A model generated the notes under the pieces. The model saw only the letters and a list, made by a program, of their open reading frames with translations. It was not told where the DNA came from and did not search any database. Made by a program: the position numbers and the translations under genes. Shown one piece after another: positions 46,830-57,760 of a stretch of 64,000 nucleotides of DNA. Numbering within the stretch: position 1 is the first letter of the stretch; the number at the start of each line of letters is the position of its first letter. The DNA comes from Cyanophora paradoxa (lineage: Eukaryota; Glaucocystophyceae; Cyanophorales; Cyanophoraceae), in NCBI GenBank assembly GCA_004431415.1, contig QPMI01000039.1:310001-374000 (forward strand), given 5' to 3'.

Positions 46830-47990
46830 ATGCGGGCTGTTAGTTACCAGCGCACCTAGGCTGCTTGACGACAAGTGAAGTCCCGAAGTGCCGCTGCCGA
46901 AGTGCAGAGTGAAGTCCCGCAGCCGGCCAATCGTTCCGTTGTTTCGCGAGCAGAGCCGCACAAGTTGCTACGGTATGCTGGATCCTGAACTGCCCTGGAA
47001 AGCTCGCGGTAGCAGCGGCTTCTCTGGGAAAACTCTGGGAGCTGGGGGCCTGGGGCCGCTGTCACAGTGTGGGGCGCGAATCGTCGGTAGTCCCGAGTTT
47101 GCTGGGCGCGCGGGCGCGGGGCCGCCGGGGCGGCGGATCCAATGCTGCTGATAGATGTTATACCGTTACGCTTGCTGCTGCTGCTCTGCGCATGCTGGCC
47201 CTGCTGCTGCTCCGATCCGCGCGCGCAAGCTTCCGAAATTCGTACAAAGCTATAGCTAAGTCAGCGAACCGCCGGGTTATCGGCCATGGCGGGTACAGCT
47301 GCTTCCGGTCCGCCTCAATCAAAGTTTTGTTTGGAACACGCCACACACGGGGCGCGAATCGCTCAACCACGTGCACTGACTCACTGCCAGTGAGTGCTAG
47401 TAAATGATGGAATTCGAAGCACATGAATTATGAATCGATGGGGTACCCCAGTTCCCAACAAGCTTAAGCTTATAATTAAGGCCTATTCGCCTGATGGCGG
47501 CGCCTATACCCGTAGCTAATAGTATTGCTATATATGAGCTCTCGAGGTTGCCTTTTCGGGTTTGGCCCATTGTTGGCCCTCGTATATATAGCTATAGCTA
47601 GGCCTAGGGCCCTACTAGGCTAGCTAGGCCCCCCAGCCAGCTGCAGGCCCCCCTTGGCTAGGGGGCCTAGGGGCCTAGGGCTAGCGCTAATATTTGCAAG
47701 GGGGGGTCAGCTGCTCAAACCCCCCTTGCTACCCGTCGGATTGTCTGTCCTTTTGTCCAAGCCGGCCAGTTTGCAAGTCCGTCTTTTTCTCAACGTCGAA
47801 AGTCTTTTTGAGGTACCCATATCGAGCTCGCGCGCGCGTCGCCTCACGAGCGGCCGCCCCCGCGCGTCCGAAGAGGGCCGCTAACGCTGCAATCTCCCGC
47901 CTGCAATCTCGAGGCCGCGACCGTCGCAACGGCCCGAACCGGCCGCGACCGTCGCAGCGCAGCTCCCACTATATCTACTAGGATAGCTCC
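46830..47990. other. Host intergenic DNA rich in overlapping palindromes
   Basis: No gene recognised. From 47560 the sequence is almost entirely nested self-complementary words (TATAGCTATAGCTAGGCC, GGCCTAGGGG and similar). Confidence 0.55.
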
Positions 47991-48439
47991 CATTCGGGCG
48001 CGGCGCGCCATCGCGCGCTCCGCGGCATCACATGGCCGCGCGCGCGCGGCGCAATCGATGCCGCAGCGACGGGCGATGGGCGGTCACAACTGCAAACGGT
48101 GCGCGTGCAGAAGGCCAGGAGGCGCTGCGAGGCGGCCCGCCTGTGGCTCGCCGCCGAGTCGCCGGACGCGGGAATGCGTGAGGGGCGGCTGCGCGGCTCG
48201 CTTGATGGGGCGGGGGCGCGCAGCGGGCAGCCGCGTGGCTCGCCGGGCGGGGCAGAGCGCGGTGTGCCGCAGGCGGCTCGCCGAAGGGCGGGGCGCGGGC
48301 AACAATCGGTGCGGAGGCGCGGCGGGCGACGGCACGGCTTGCGGGACGGGGCGGAGGCGCGGCGGGCGGCGGCGTGGCTCTCTGCAGCTGGGCGGGCGCA
48401 AGCGCGGCGGGCGGGCGGCGTGGCTCTCTGGGCGTGACG

Positions 48440-49110
48440 CAAGCGCGGCGGGCGGCGGTGCGGCTCGCCGGCGGGGCGGCGGCGCGGCGGGCGGCGGCGC
48501 GGCACGCCGGGCGGGGCGGAGGCGCGGCGAGCGACGGCGCGGCTCGCCGGCGGGGGCGGAGGCGCGGCTCGCCGGGCGGGCCGGAGGCGCGGCGGGCGGC
48601 GTCGGGGCTCGTCGGGCGGGGCTGAGGCGCGGCGAGCGACGGCGCGGCTCGCCGGGCGGGGCGGAGGAGCGGCGGGCGGAGGCGCGACGGGCGGCGGCGC
48701 GGCTCGCCGGCAGGGGCGGAGGCGCAGCGGGCGGCTGCGCGGCTCGCGGGACGGGGCGGAGGCGCGGCGGGCGGCTGCGCGGCTCGACGGGCGGGGCGGA
48801 GGAGCGGCGGGCGGCGACGCGGCTCGACGGGCGGGGCGGAGGAGCGGCGGGCGGCGACGCGGCTCGACGGGCGGGGCGGAGGCGCTGTGGGCGGCGGCGC
48901 GGCTCGACGGGCGGGGCGGAGGCGCTGTGGGCGGCGGCGCGGCTCGACGGGCGGGGCGGAGGAGCGGCGGGCGGCGACGCGGCTCGACGGGCGGGGCGGA
49001 GGTGCGGCGGGCGGCTGCGCGGCTCGCGGGACGGGGCGGAGGTGCGGCGGGCGGCGTCGCGGCTCGACGGGCGGGGCGGAGGCGCGGCGGGCGGCGGCGC
49101 GGCGCGCAAG
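48440..49110. repeat. 40-bp GC-rich minisatellite
   Basis: The motif GGCTCGACGGGCGGGGCGGA recurs every 40 bp at 48781, 48821, 48861, 48901, 48941, 48981 and 49061, with more diverged units back to about 48190. The repeats create long open frames on both strands that are not genes. Confidence 0.9.
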
Positions 49111-49139
49111 GCTTATTTTCTGGTACCATTTTCGATCTA

Positions 49140-50080
49140 GATCTGTAGCTGGCCCGCGGCCCAGTGGGAACTGTAGCTGCAGATGCTGTATTAAGCTTTG
49201 TTCATTTAGACCCCACCTTGCATTTCCTGAGACGAGCAGGGGGCGGGGGCGAGTCGAAGACCTAGTAATTATAAGGGCCAGCTGCAGGCTGCAGGCCCTG
49301 AGGGGCCAGCCGGGCCCAGCCCGGCCAGCCCTGCCAGCCAGTGCCAGGGGGCCAGCTGCAGTGCATGGCCATGCCATGATGGCCAGCTGCAGGCCCCATG
49401 GCCAGGCCCCCTGCAATTGCAAGCTGGCCGCCCCCGCCGGGCCGGGGCCCACCTATCATCATAGTAGTAGTATAGCTAGGCCTAGGGCGAGCCAAAGCTA
49501 ATAATAATTTAAGTTATCAATGGAATTGCAATTGATATCGATATCATCGATATCGATATCGATTGCAATTGTCCCCCCGGGCTTTTCAAACTTGAAAGCT
49601 TTTCAAACTTGAAAGCTTTAAGCGAGCCTAGCTATAGCTATAGGCTTCGCGCGCGCGCGATCGGAAATCGAAATGAAATTTCGAATTTATATACTACTAT
49701 GATATATGTACATGTACATCATGGCATGTACATGTGCTCCAAATATTTAATCTCCGAGACTCGACGCCGTGACGCGCTCATCATGGCATGATCAGCGCTA
49801 GGCTCGCCGGCGGGGGAGTCGCCGCTATAGCTAGCGGCGCTGGCGGCATGCATGCGCATGAGCTCCGCTAGCGATCGAGGCTGCTGTACATGTATACGTA
49901 CGCGTAGATCTCGCAGCGCGAGCCGGCTTCCGAAGTTCCAATTGCAAGCCTTAAGCTTGAATGCTTTACTTCGAAGGCAGCGGTGGATCCGGAGCTGCCC
50001 TCGAGCTCTCTCTCTTAATATTGGGGAAGGACCCCCTTCCCCTTCCCCCACTTGGGGGTGTTCGGGTGCCCAACCTAGGC
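49140..50080. other. Palindrome-rich host non-coding DNA
   Basis: No gene seen. It holds runs such as the ATCGATATCGATATC-type tract at 49530-49566, a direct repeat of CTTTTCAAACTTGAAAG (49585-49618), and CCAGCTGCAGG-type words. Confidence 0.5.
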
Positions 50081-50309
50081 CAAAATGAAATGTCCCGACC
50101 TCCCAAAACCCAAGTTTTCTCGCCGGATCCTAGCAAGGAATGCCCCTAGAAGTCCGGAAACATGTTCCGGGAGATCCGGGTCCCGTCGGGTCGATCAGGA
50201 ATGGGCAATACCACATTTTCACAAAATGCGATCTACCGCCTCACCAAGTGGCGGTATATCTGCCGGATCAAGTGCGCCTGCATGCGCGGGATGAGTCCGA
50301 CAATTCATC

Positions 50310-51840
50310 TCATACATGCCGAGACCGGAGGAGCACAGGGTGGCCCGCTAGGCCGCCTCAAGTACCTGTTGTACCGGACGCCGAAAAAAAGCGCTCCTGA
50401 GAGTTTCGGCTTTTGCTGGGTACAACGCCAGCTTCAGCATGGCGCGTCGCGGCGGTAGTGATCTCGGCTCAGCGCGCGGAGTTGAAGAAACCGAGTTCAG
50501 CCTGTGCTCGCAATCTTGCAGCGATCCCCGAGCCAAGCACTTGTATGAGCACGTTCGTCAGTGCAGGAAGAAAGGCGCCCGCGACGCCGCGTGCCGGTGC
50601 GCGCCGCTTGGCCGAGTGTGCCCCGATGGTTCTGACTACCCCGCGCCCCGGCCGCCGCCCGCAGATCCGAGGTCGCGCGCCGCCCTGCAATCGATATCCC
50701 GCGCGCGCTGGACATGCAGAGACGGTCGGGTGCAGATCTCGCCGCATCCGTGCTCTGACCTTCGCGGATGCCATCCGGGCGGCAAACGCACACGCTGCTG
50801 GAAGCACTTCGCGCGCCCGCGTTCCGGTGCGCGCCCGCCTGTGGCCTCTCGAGCTCGGTTTCTGATGGACTCCGGTTCAAGCAGATCTAGACTCCTGCTC
50901 GGCGTTGTCTAGCCCTTCAAGCGCCTCGAGCACGCACGCACGCGCACGCACGCGTGTCTTGACCCGCGCGCGCGCGGCCAGCGACCCGCGCCGTAGCAGA
51001 TGGCCCAGTGGAGGCGGCGTCGCAGTATTCGCAGCTGATCCTAGCACGCCGCGCCGGGCTGGGCTTCGACCCCGCGCCGCGCGCCGCTCTCCAGGGCGCG
51101 CTGACGCCTCGGCTCTGCCGCTCCACCCGCTTCGATCGAATTCCCCGCCCGCCGCCGCCCACTGCAGGTTCGTCGACTCCAGGTTCGCCCCGCCGCTGCT
51201 GCGCATGCTACGCATCTCACCCGGCTGCTGCCGCTGGGCCCCGCCCCCGCGCCGCCGCTGTAGAGCATGTCTGGCGCGAGCTGACGCCTCAGCCTTGCAC
51301 AGGCTATGTGCAGGGCCCGGCGCCACCTGCCGCCCCTCCCGCTTCCTCGCCCGCCGCCCCGCCGGCTACTTCAGCTTCGAATTCGCCGCCCGCCGGATGC
51401 TTCAGCTTCGCCGACTCCAGGCTCGCCCCGCCGCTGCTGCTGCGCACCTGGCCCGGCCGCCCCCGCCAGGCCCCGCCCCCTCACGGCCTCTGTCCGGGGC
51501 GAGCTGACGCCTCGGCTCTGCGTTTGTGCAAGCTATGCGCAGGGCCCGGCGCCACCTGTCTCTCCTCCCGCTGCCGCTTTCCCGCCCGCCGCCGCTGCCG
51601 CCCGCCTCGCCACGTGCACCCCACGTGCACCCGCCCGCATCGCCACCCCGCCCGCCTCGCCCGCCCGCCCGCCTCGCCTTTCTGCCCCCCCCCCCCCCCC
51701 CCCCCCCCCACCCCCACCCCCCCCCCCCCACTCCCACCCCCACCCCCCCCACCCCAGTACCCTGCAATGTGTACAAGTACCCCCCCTTGCACCCGCGGCC
51801 CGCACTTGGCGCACTTAATTGCAAGGGGGGGTACCCCCTC
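50310..51840. repeat. Dispersed host repeat, copy A
   Basis: Shares with 52095-53600 the same succession: GGCCGCCTCAAGTACCTGTTG; an AAAAAA-containing stretch before GCTCCTG.GAGTTTC; then TGCAGAAAGAAGGCGCC-type sequence; 200-bp-scale GCTGACGCCTCGG units; a C-run; and the terminal AAGTACCCCCCCTTGCACC. It looks like two copies of one non-autonomous element or a segmental duplication. Confidence 0.65.
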
Positions 51841-52094
51841 CCTTGCTCCCCTGGTGAATTGGTGCGGCGTACTTTCTGTGTTAGCAATTTTTGTAAGATG
51901 AGATTCTTTGCATGCGCTCTCGTATAGGTGTGATCGCATCGTAGCCGCTGCGAGTGGCGAAAAAAAATGCAAGGGCGGGGCTGCGCAAACATGTCGAGGT
52001 CGCGCCTCACCTACTATCGCTATATGCGCCAAAGCACGTGCTCCTGAATGCTCTCAATGCTCTCTACAAACTATGTCATACACGCCTGGGTGCG

Positions 52095-53610
52095 AAAAGC
52101 GGCGCGTGGCGCGCTAGGCCGCCTCAAGTACCTGTTGTACCGGGCGCCGGAAAAAAATGCTCCTGCGAGTTTCTGCTTTTGCTGGGTATGCATATGCGGC
52201 TTTGCAGCACTACGTTCTCGCCATGGCGCGCCGGCGCCGGCGCCGAGCGCCGCCGACTCTCGCCGCCGATGTGGATCCGGACAAGGGCGTCGCTTTGACC
52301 GGTCGCAATGGCGCTGAAGTTCTGCTCTGAACATCCGAGGATGCGCTCCTAGCGGAGAGTGTCATTGCGGAGAGCACCGAAAGATGACGAATGACGAAAG
52401 AAGAGCTCGAGAGTGCAGAAAGAAGGCGCCCACGACGCCGCGTTCCGGTGCGCTTCCGGATGCGGCCTCGAGCTCGGGCGCGCGGCGGCGTGTCGCTCGG
52501 CCGCGGACTCCGATTCAAGCAGACTCCAGCTCAGCAGCTCACGACGAGCTGCCATGCCGGTGAGCAAGTACGGCGCGGCCACGCCTCGCGGCGCCGGCCG
52601 CGGGGCGCCACGCACATCTTGACCCCCGGCCAGCGCTCCGGATCCGTAGCAGATGGTGGCGGCGTCGCAGTATTCGCAGCTGCTCCTAGTACGCCGCGCC
52701 GGGCTGGGCCTCGCCCCGCGCCTCCGCTCTTTAGGGCGCGCTGACGCCTCGGCCCTGCGCAGGCTATGCGCAGTGTCCGGCGCCACCTGCCGTTCCGTCT
52801 GCTTCCCCACCCGCCGAGCTGCCCGCTGCCTCGCTTCGTCGACTCCAGGTTCGCCCCGCCTCTAATGCTGCGCACCTAGGCCTAATCCTTCCGCTGCCGC
52901 TGGTCCCCGCACCCGCGCCGCTGCTCTACAGGGCGCGCTGACGCCTCGGCCCTGCGCAGGCTATTCGCAGTGCACGGAGCCACCTGCCGTTCCGTCCGCT
53001 TCCCCACCCGCCGCGCTGCCCGCTGCCTCGCTTCGTCGACTCCAGGTTCGCCCCGCCTCTAATGCTGCGCACCTAGGCCTAATCCTTCCGCTGCCGCTGG
53101 TCCCCGCACCCGCGCCGCTGCTCTACAGGGCGCGCTGACGCCTCGGCCCTGCGCAGGCTGTAGCTATGCGCAGTGCACGGCGCCACCTGCCGTTCCGTCC
53201 GCTTCCCCACCCGCCGCGCTGCCCGCTGCCTCGCTTCGTCCACTCCAGGTTCGCCCCGCCTCTAATGCCTAATCCTTCCGCTGCCGCTGGTCCCCGCACC
53301 CGCGCCGCTGCTCTACAGGGCGCGCTGACGCATCGGCCCTGCGCAGGATATGCGCAGTGCACGGCGCCACCTGCTGTTCCGTCCGCTTCCCCACCCGCCG
53401 CCGCCCTCGCCTGCCCGCTGGCCTGGTGCGCATGCCGCCGCCCGCCTCCCCACCCCACCCGCCCACCTCGACACCCCGCCCGCCTCGCCCGGCCGCCTGC
53501 CTACCCCCCCCCCTCCCCCCCAAGTACCCTGCAATGAGTCAAGTACCCCCCCTTGCACCTCCGCGCGCGGCCCGCACTTGCCGCACTTGCACAGGCCCGG
53601 GCGCGGTCTG
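52095..53610. repeat. Dispersed host repeat, copy B
   Basis: The second copy of the segment at 50310-51840, starting with the same GGCCGCCTCAAGTACCTGTTG and ending with AAGTACCCCCCCTTGCACC near 53560. It contains the clearer tandem 197-bp array. No intact transposase or other gene is visible in either copy. Confidence 0.65.
52735..53410. repeat. 197-bp tandem repeat array
   Basis: CTGACGCCTCGGCCCTGCGC recurs at 52741, 52938 and 53135 and, with one change, at 53325 (periods 197, 197 and 190). Each unit includes TCGACTCCAGGTTCGCCCCG and CACCTGCCGTTCCGTC. Confidence 0.88.
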
Positions 53611-54500
53611 CTAGTTATAAGCTTGCACAGGGCCATGCAGGCGCAGTCTGCTGTGATCCAGGCTCTAATTCGTAATTGTAACCCAAGGTCCTTCCCCTCC
53701 AACAGGGCCACTGCGACAGCAGTGTCCCTGTTCCGTTCATAATTATAAGTATATAAGTATATAAGCTTGGAATTTGAAGCGGCGGGTCTAGATCTGCCTC
53801 AGGGCCTGCGCGGCCGCCGGGCGCCTTCGAATGCATGTACATGTGTCATCATATGCATGATCATATGCGCGTGCATGGCCGCGGGCATCCAAGAAATTCG
53901 GAAGCCTGAAATAATTTCCGCCGGCGCCACGAGGGCTGGCCGGGCCATGGGCCCCCTATTATAACTCTCATGATCAGAGCGAGTCTAGGACTCTAGGCTA
54001 GTGCTCTAGATGTCGCCCCGGGGCCGCGAGCCCAGCCTCGGGCTTCGACGGGGTTTGTTACAATTAGGCGACGTAATAGGCGTACGCGTCGGCCGCGGGC
54101 AGCCCGGGGCAGGGCTTGCCAATTGCAAGTTGCTCCCGGCGGCAGTCGCGATCGGCGGCGCGGCTCAGCGGCCGCCGGGCTCCTCGCGTTCTGAAGTTCG
54201 GCCGCCGGGCCCGTAGACGTCGAGGCATGCACCGTCGAACGTGGCGCCGCGTGCACGAGAAGTGCCCCAGTTTCGAGCTGTACATGTGGACCGCCCAACC
54301 AGTGCCCTCCTGCCGCCCCGCGGCCCCGCGCCGAAGTCGACTCTAGGCCTAGCTCTATACCCGAGTAGGGCCCGACCCTCGCCCCTTTAATTTGCCGCAG
54401 TGCCGCCCGCCCCAACCCCTCCAGCCCCGGCCGTCTTCCCTATAGCTAGGCCTCCCCACGACCCAGCGGGCTCACCTACTCCCGCGGGCTCTCAGATCTC
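53611..54500. other. Host intergenic DNA
   Basis: No gene supported. It contains mixed AT-rich and GC-rich short palindromes. Confidence 0.45.
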
Positions 54501-54504
54501 TTGC

Positions 54505-54810
54505 GAACTCACTCTCTCTCTCTCTCTCTGCACCTGAGCCGCGATGATATCGATCTACGTATACACGCCGGTAGCAAACGAAGCCGCGCGCAGTGCGCCA
54601 CGTGCACGGCGCACAGCGGGTGGCCCAGTGGTGCGGGGCCAGTGCTGGGGCGCCGTGGCGGCGCGCGCGGCTCACTTGAGGCGGGGGCTCTCTTGCAATT
54701 GCGAACTCTCTCTCTCGAGATGATATCGATCTACGTATACACGCCGGTAGCAAACGAAGCCGCGCGCAGTGCGCCACATGCACGGCGCACAGCGGGTGGC
54801 CCAGTCACTG
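54505..54810. repeat. Tandem duplication around ATGATATCGATCTACGTATA
   Basis: A segment with CT-repeats, ATGATATCGATCTACGTATA, CACGCCGGTAGCAAACGAAG and CACGGCGCACAGCGGGTGGC occurs at about 54505-54630 and again at about 54700-54805, around 177 bp apart. Confidence 0.8.
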
Positions 54811-54899
54811 CGTGGCGCGGGCCGCCGCGGGGCTAGTGCTGGGGCGCCGTGCGCGTGGCGGCGCGCGGGGCTCATGATCACTTGCCAAGTTTGGGCGGG

Positions 54900-55920
54900 G
54901 GCGCGTGTGGCTCACTTGGGGCGGGGGCGCGCGCGCAGTACTAGTGCAGTAGCGGGCGGTTGTCTACGCATGCGCACCTCTCGGCGGGCCGGGTGGGGTC
55001 GACGTCGGAGACGGTCGGACCCGGAGGCGCCACGGCGCTCGCCGACGGGCGGCTGCGCCGCAGCTCGGCTGGTGACAGTGGCTAGCCTAGTAGCGCTCGG
55101 CGGACGGGGCGGAGGCCGCGGAGCTCGGGCTGGGTGGGCAGCTGCAGGAGACGCGGCCAGCGGGCGACGGCGCGGCTCGGCGCCGAGTCGGCGGAAGGGG
55201 CGCGCGGCCCGGCGGAGGCACGCGGCCGCACGCCGTGAAGGCGGGCAGCGGGCGCGCGCCGCCAGGAGGGGCGGAGCCTGAGGCGCGGAGCCGCGCCGCG
55301 CCGCCGTCCTCCCGGAGAGTCCGCCGCTCCGCGCCTCCCGGAGTCCGCCCCTCCTGGCGCCGGGCCGCCGGCTGGCGGCGCGCGCCCGCTGCCCGCGCGC
55401 CGGCGCCGTCACTGAGTCACGGGCCTCACGGCGTGCCCGGCGGCCTCCGCGCAGCATGCGCAGGATGACAGTCAAATATTAATTGTGTGTCAATGTCTGT
55501 CATCTAGAAATAAAAGTCTCTCCAAAAAAGGAAACAGAAAAACGCACAAAAAGCGTTCGTGTGCGTTCGTGCACGTGCACGTGTACATGCTTTACATATA
55601 TATACGTTTACCGTAGTACTACGGTACATATATATATATATATGCCCACGATCGTGCGCGCGCGGGCGCGGCGCGCGCCGGCCGCGGCGCCGCGGCGGCG
55701 CGGGCCGCGGCTGACTCAGTGAGGCCGGGCGCCGCGGCGCCGCCCGGCGGGCCGGCGGCGGCGCGGGCCAGCGCGGCAAATTAAATTAAATCGCCGCCGA
55801 TTCGCCGGCAATTCCACTGTTAAAACAATTGCGTCATGATCAATGATCATGCCACGGGCGGCGGGCCATGATGACCACGGGCACTGCCTGGCACTGGCTG
55901 GCACTGGCGCCGGAGGCAGC
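54900..55920. other. GC-rich host DNA without a recognised gene
   Basis: Open frames exist on both strands because of the GC content, but none has non-repetitive protein character. An AT stretch with TATATATA repeats lies at 55590-55640. Confidence 0.4.
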
Positions 55921-55924
55921 CGGA

Positions 55925-56188
55925 CTACTGTAGGACGGCTTAAATTGCCGAGGTGAAAAATTGCCGAATTCGCCCAAAACTGAAATTGCCGTGGTGATAA
56001 ATTGACGAAACTCTGGATTTCTTCTATATGGCGCCATACAAAATTAAAGCGGCCGTTTAGCCGGGAAATTAGCCCTACCCCCTGCAAATTGCCGCGGTTC
56101 AACGGTTCTAAATTGCCGAATTCGGCCTCTCGGCAATTTACGGCAATTCAAAACTACGTAAACGGCTAAAAAAGCCGTCCTACAGTAG
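55925..56188. mobile_element. MITE-like element with 17-bp TIRs
   Basis: A 264-bp element bounded by CTACTGTAGGACGGCTT (55925-55941) and its exact reverse complement (56172-56188). The interior has repeated AATTGCCG/CGGCAATT words. It has no coding capacity. A related copy lies inverted at about 56640-56870. Confidence 0.75.
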
Positions 56189-56639
56189 TAGTAGTCTCAG
56201 AGTCTACCGGTAGTACTCCTGAACTTCCGAGGTTCGGAATGGCACTGCAATGTGTGACTGCTTGCGGCAGTGCGGATCCGGATTCCGGAGTGCGGACCGG
56301 ATCATCATCGGCATCGGATCCAGACTTCAGGTCAGTGCCAGTGTGCCACTCACTGAGTCAGTGGACGCCCGGCGGCCCAACGTTAACCGTTAACGTGGCA
56401 ACGTTAACGTGCACCGTGCACGGAGGTGATCCAATCGATTGATGACTCAGTGAATTAGTGCGAAATTTAAATCACTGCGAAATCATTTAATTTAAATCGT
56501 ACCAGTACGTATACCGTATACGGCATTAATGCCGTATACGGTATACGTACTGGTACGGTAGTAGTCTGGTGACTCTGGTACCGTGTGGTACGCCGCGTGC
56601 ACGTGACGGTACGCGTACTACTAGTACTACGGTACTAGT

Positions 56640-56870
56640 ACTGTAGGACGGCTTTTTTAGCCGTAGTTTTAAATTGCCGTAAATTGCCGAGAATCCCGAG
56701 ATGCCGAATTCGGCAATTCTAAACATCGGCAATGTTGCTGGGGGTCACCCGGGTAGCTATAGAGGCTTTCTTAGGCCGCCATAGAGCGAAAGCCTGGCAT
56801 GGATTCGGCAATTTATCGCCACGGCAATTCCGGTTTTGGGCGAAATCGGCAATTTTAATGCGGAGAAGCG
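56640..56870. mobile_element. Diverged, inverted second MITE-like copy
   Basis: Starts CTGTAGGACGGCTTTTTTAGCC and repeats, in reverse orientation, the CGGCAATT-rich interior of the element at 55925. The far end is diverged and lacks the TIR. Confidence 0.65.
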
Positions 56871-56874
56871 GTAC

Positions 56875-57700
56875 TACCGTAGTACCGTACTACGGTAGTA
56901 CGATCACACACGGCGGTATACCGTATACGTAGATACTACTAGGCTAGCCCTAGTAGTATCATAGTATCATACTGCTGCAGTTACAGTGCAGTATCATAGT
57001 ATGATAGAGCGTTCGCGCTGATCATCATGGCATGAGCGCCCTGAGGCTTGAGCGGCTGAGCGAGCCGCTGATCATGAGGAGCCTGAGGCAACTTGGCAAC
57101 AGGCTGGCAGCTGAATATATATATATATTAATTCGAAGGTCACATGTGCCGCAGGCTGACTACCGGTAGTACGGTACTAGTACCAGTACATGTACAGTAC
57201 TAGTAGTACCGTAGTACTAGTACTCATGACTTATGAGTCATTAGTAGGACTCATTACTCGGCCCGCGCGCGGATGATCATGCCATGATGATGGTCAGTCA
57301 CTGAGTGCACTGTGCACGTGATAGCAGCCTGCCAGGCTGCAGCCGCCGGCGCGGAGGCTCACGTTACGAGTCACGTACCGTACGCGTGCACTGTAGCTTT
57401 GCTAGTACGGCACTGTTCGGGTTTGCCAAGTTGCTCACCGTCCGTGCACGAGCCCGCGGCGCCGGCCGATCGCCGCGTACCGCGCACGTGAACCCCAGCC
57501 TCAAAGAGCGGGTCCGCGGCCGGGAATCCGGGATCCGGCTCCAGCGCAGCGGCTGCAATTGCAAGCTTCAGTTCATGATCAACGGTTTGCTGCGCATGCA
57601 CTGCGAAGCCCCCGCCCGGGCGTGCACGTGGAGACGGGACTGCTGATCTTCTTCGGAAGATCCAAACTTCGAAATTTTCAGCAACTTCGCTCATTAATTA
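56875..57700. other. Palindrome-rich host intergenic DNA
   Basis: Dense GTAC/CTAG/CATG-type palindromes (GTACTAGTAC and similar) and no supported gene. Confidence 0.5.
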
Positions 57701-57760
57701 GCATTGCATTGGCTCAGGCGGCCCGGCGCCGGCGGCGCTTCTATACACCACAGCTGCACA

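Noticed and set aside
47978-49452. Long open frames on both strands across the 40-bp minisatellite
   Set aside because: They are by-products of a GC-rich repeat whose period leaves frames open; the proteins are pure Arg/Pro/Ala or Gly/Arg repeats.
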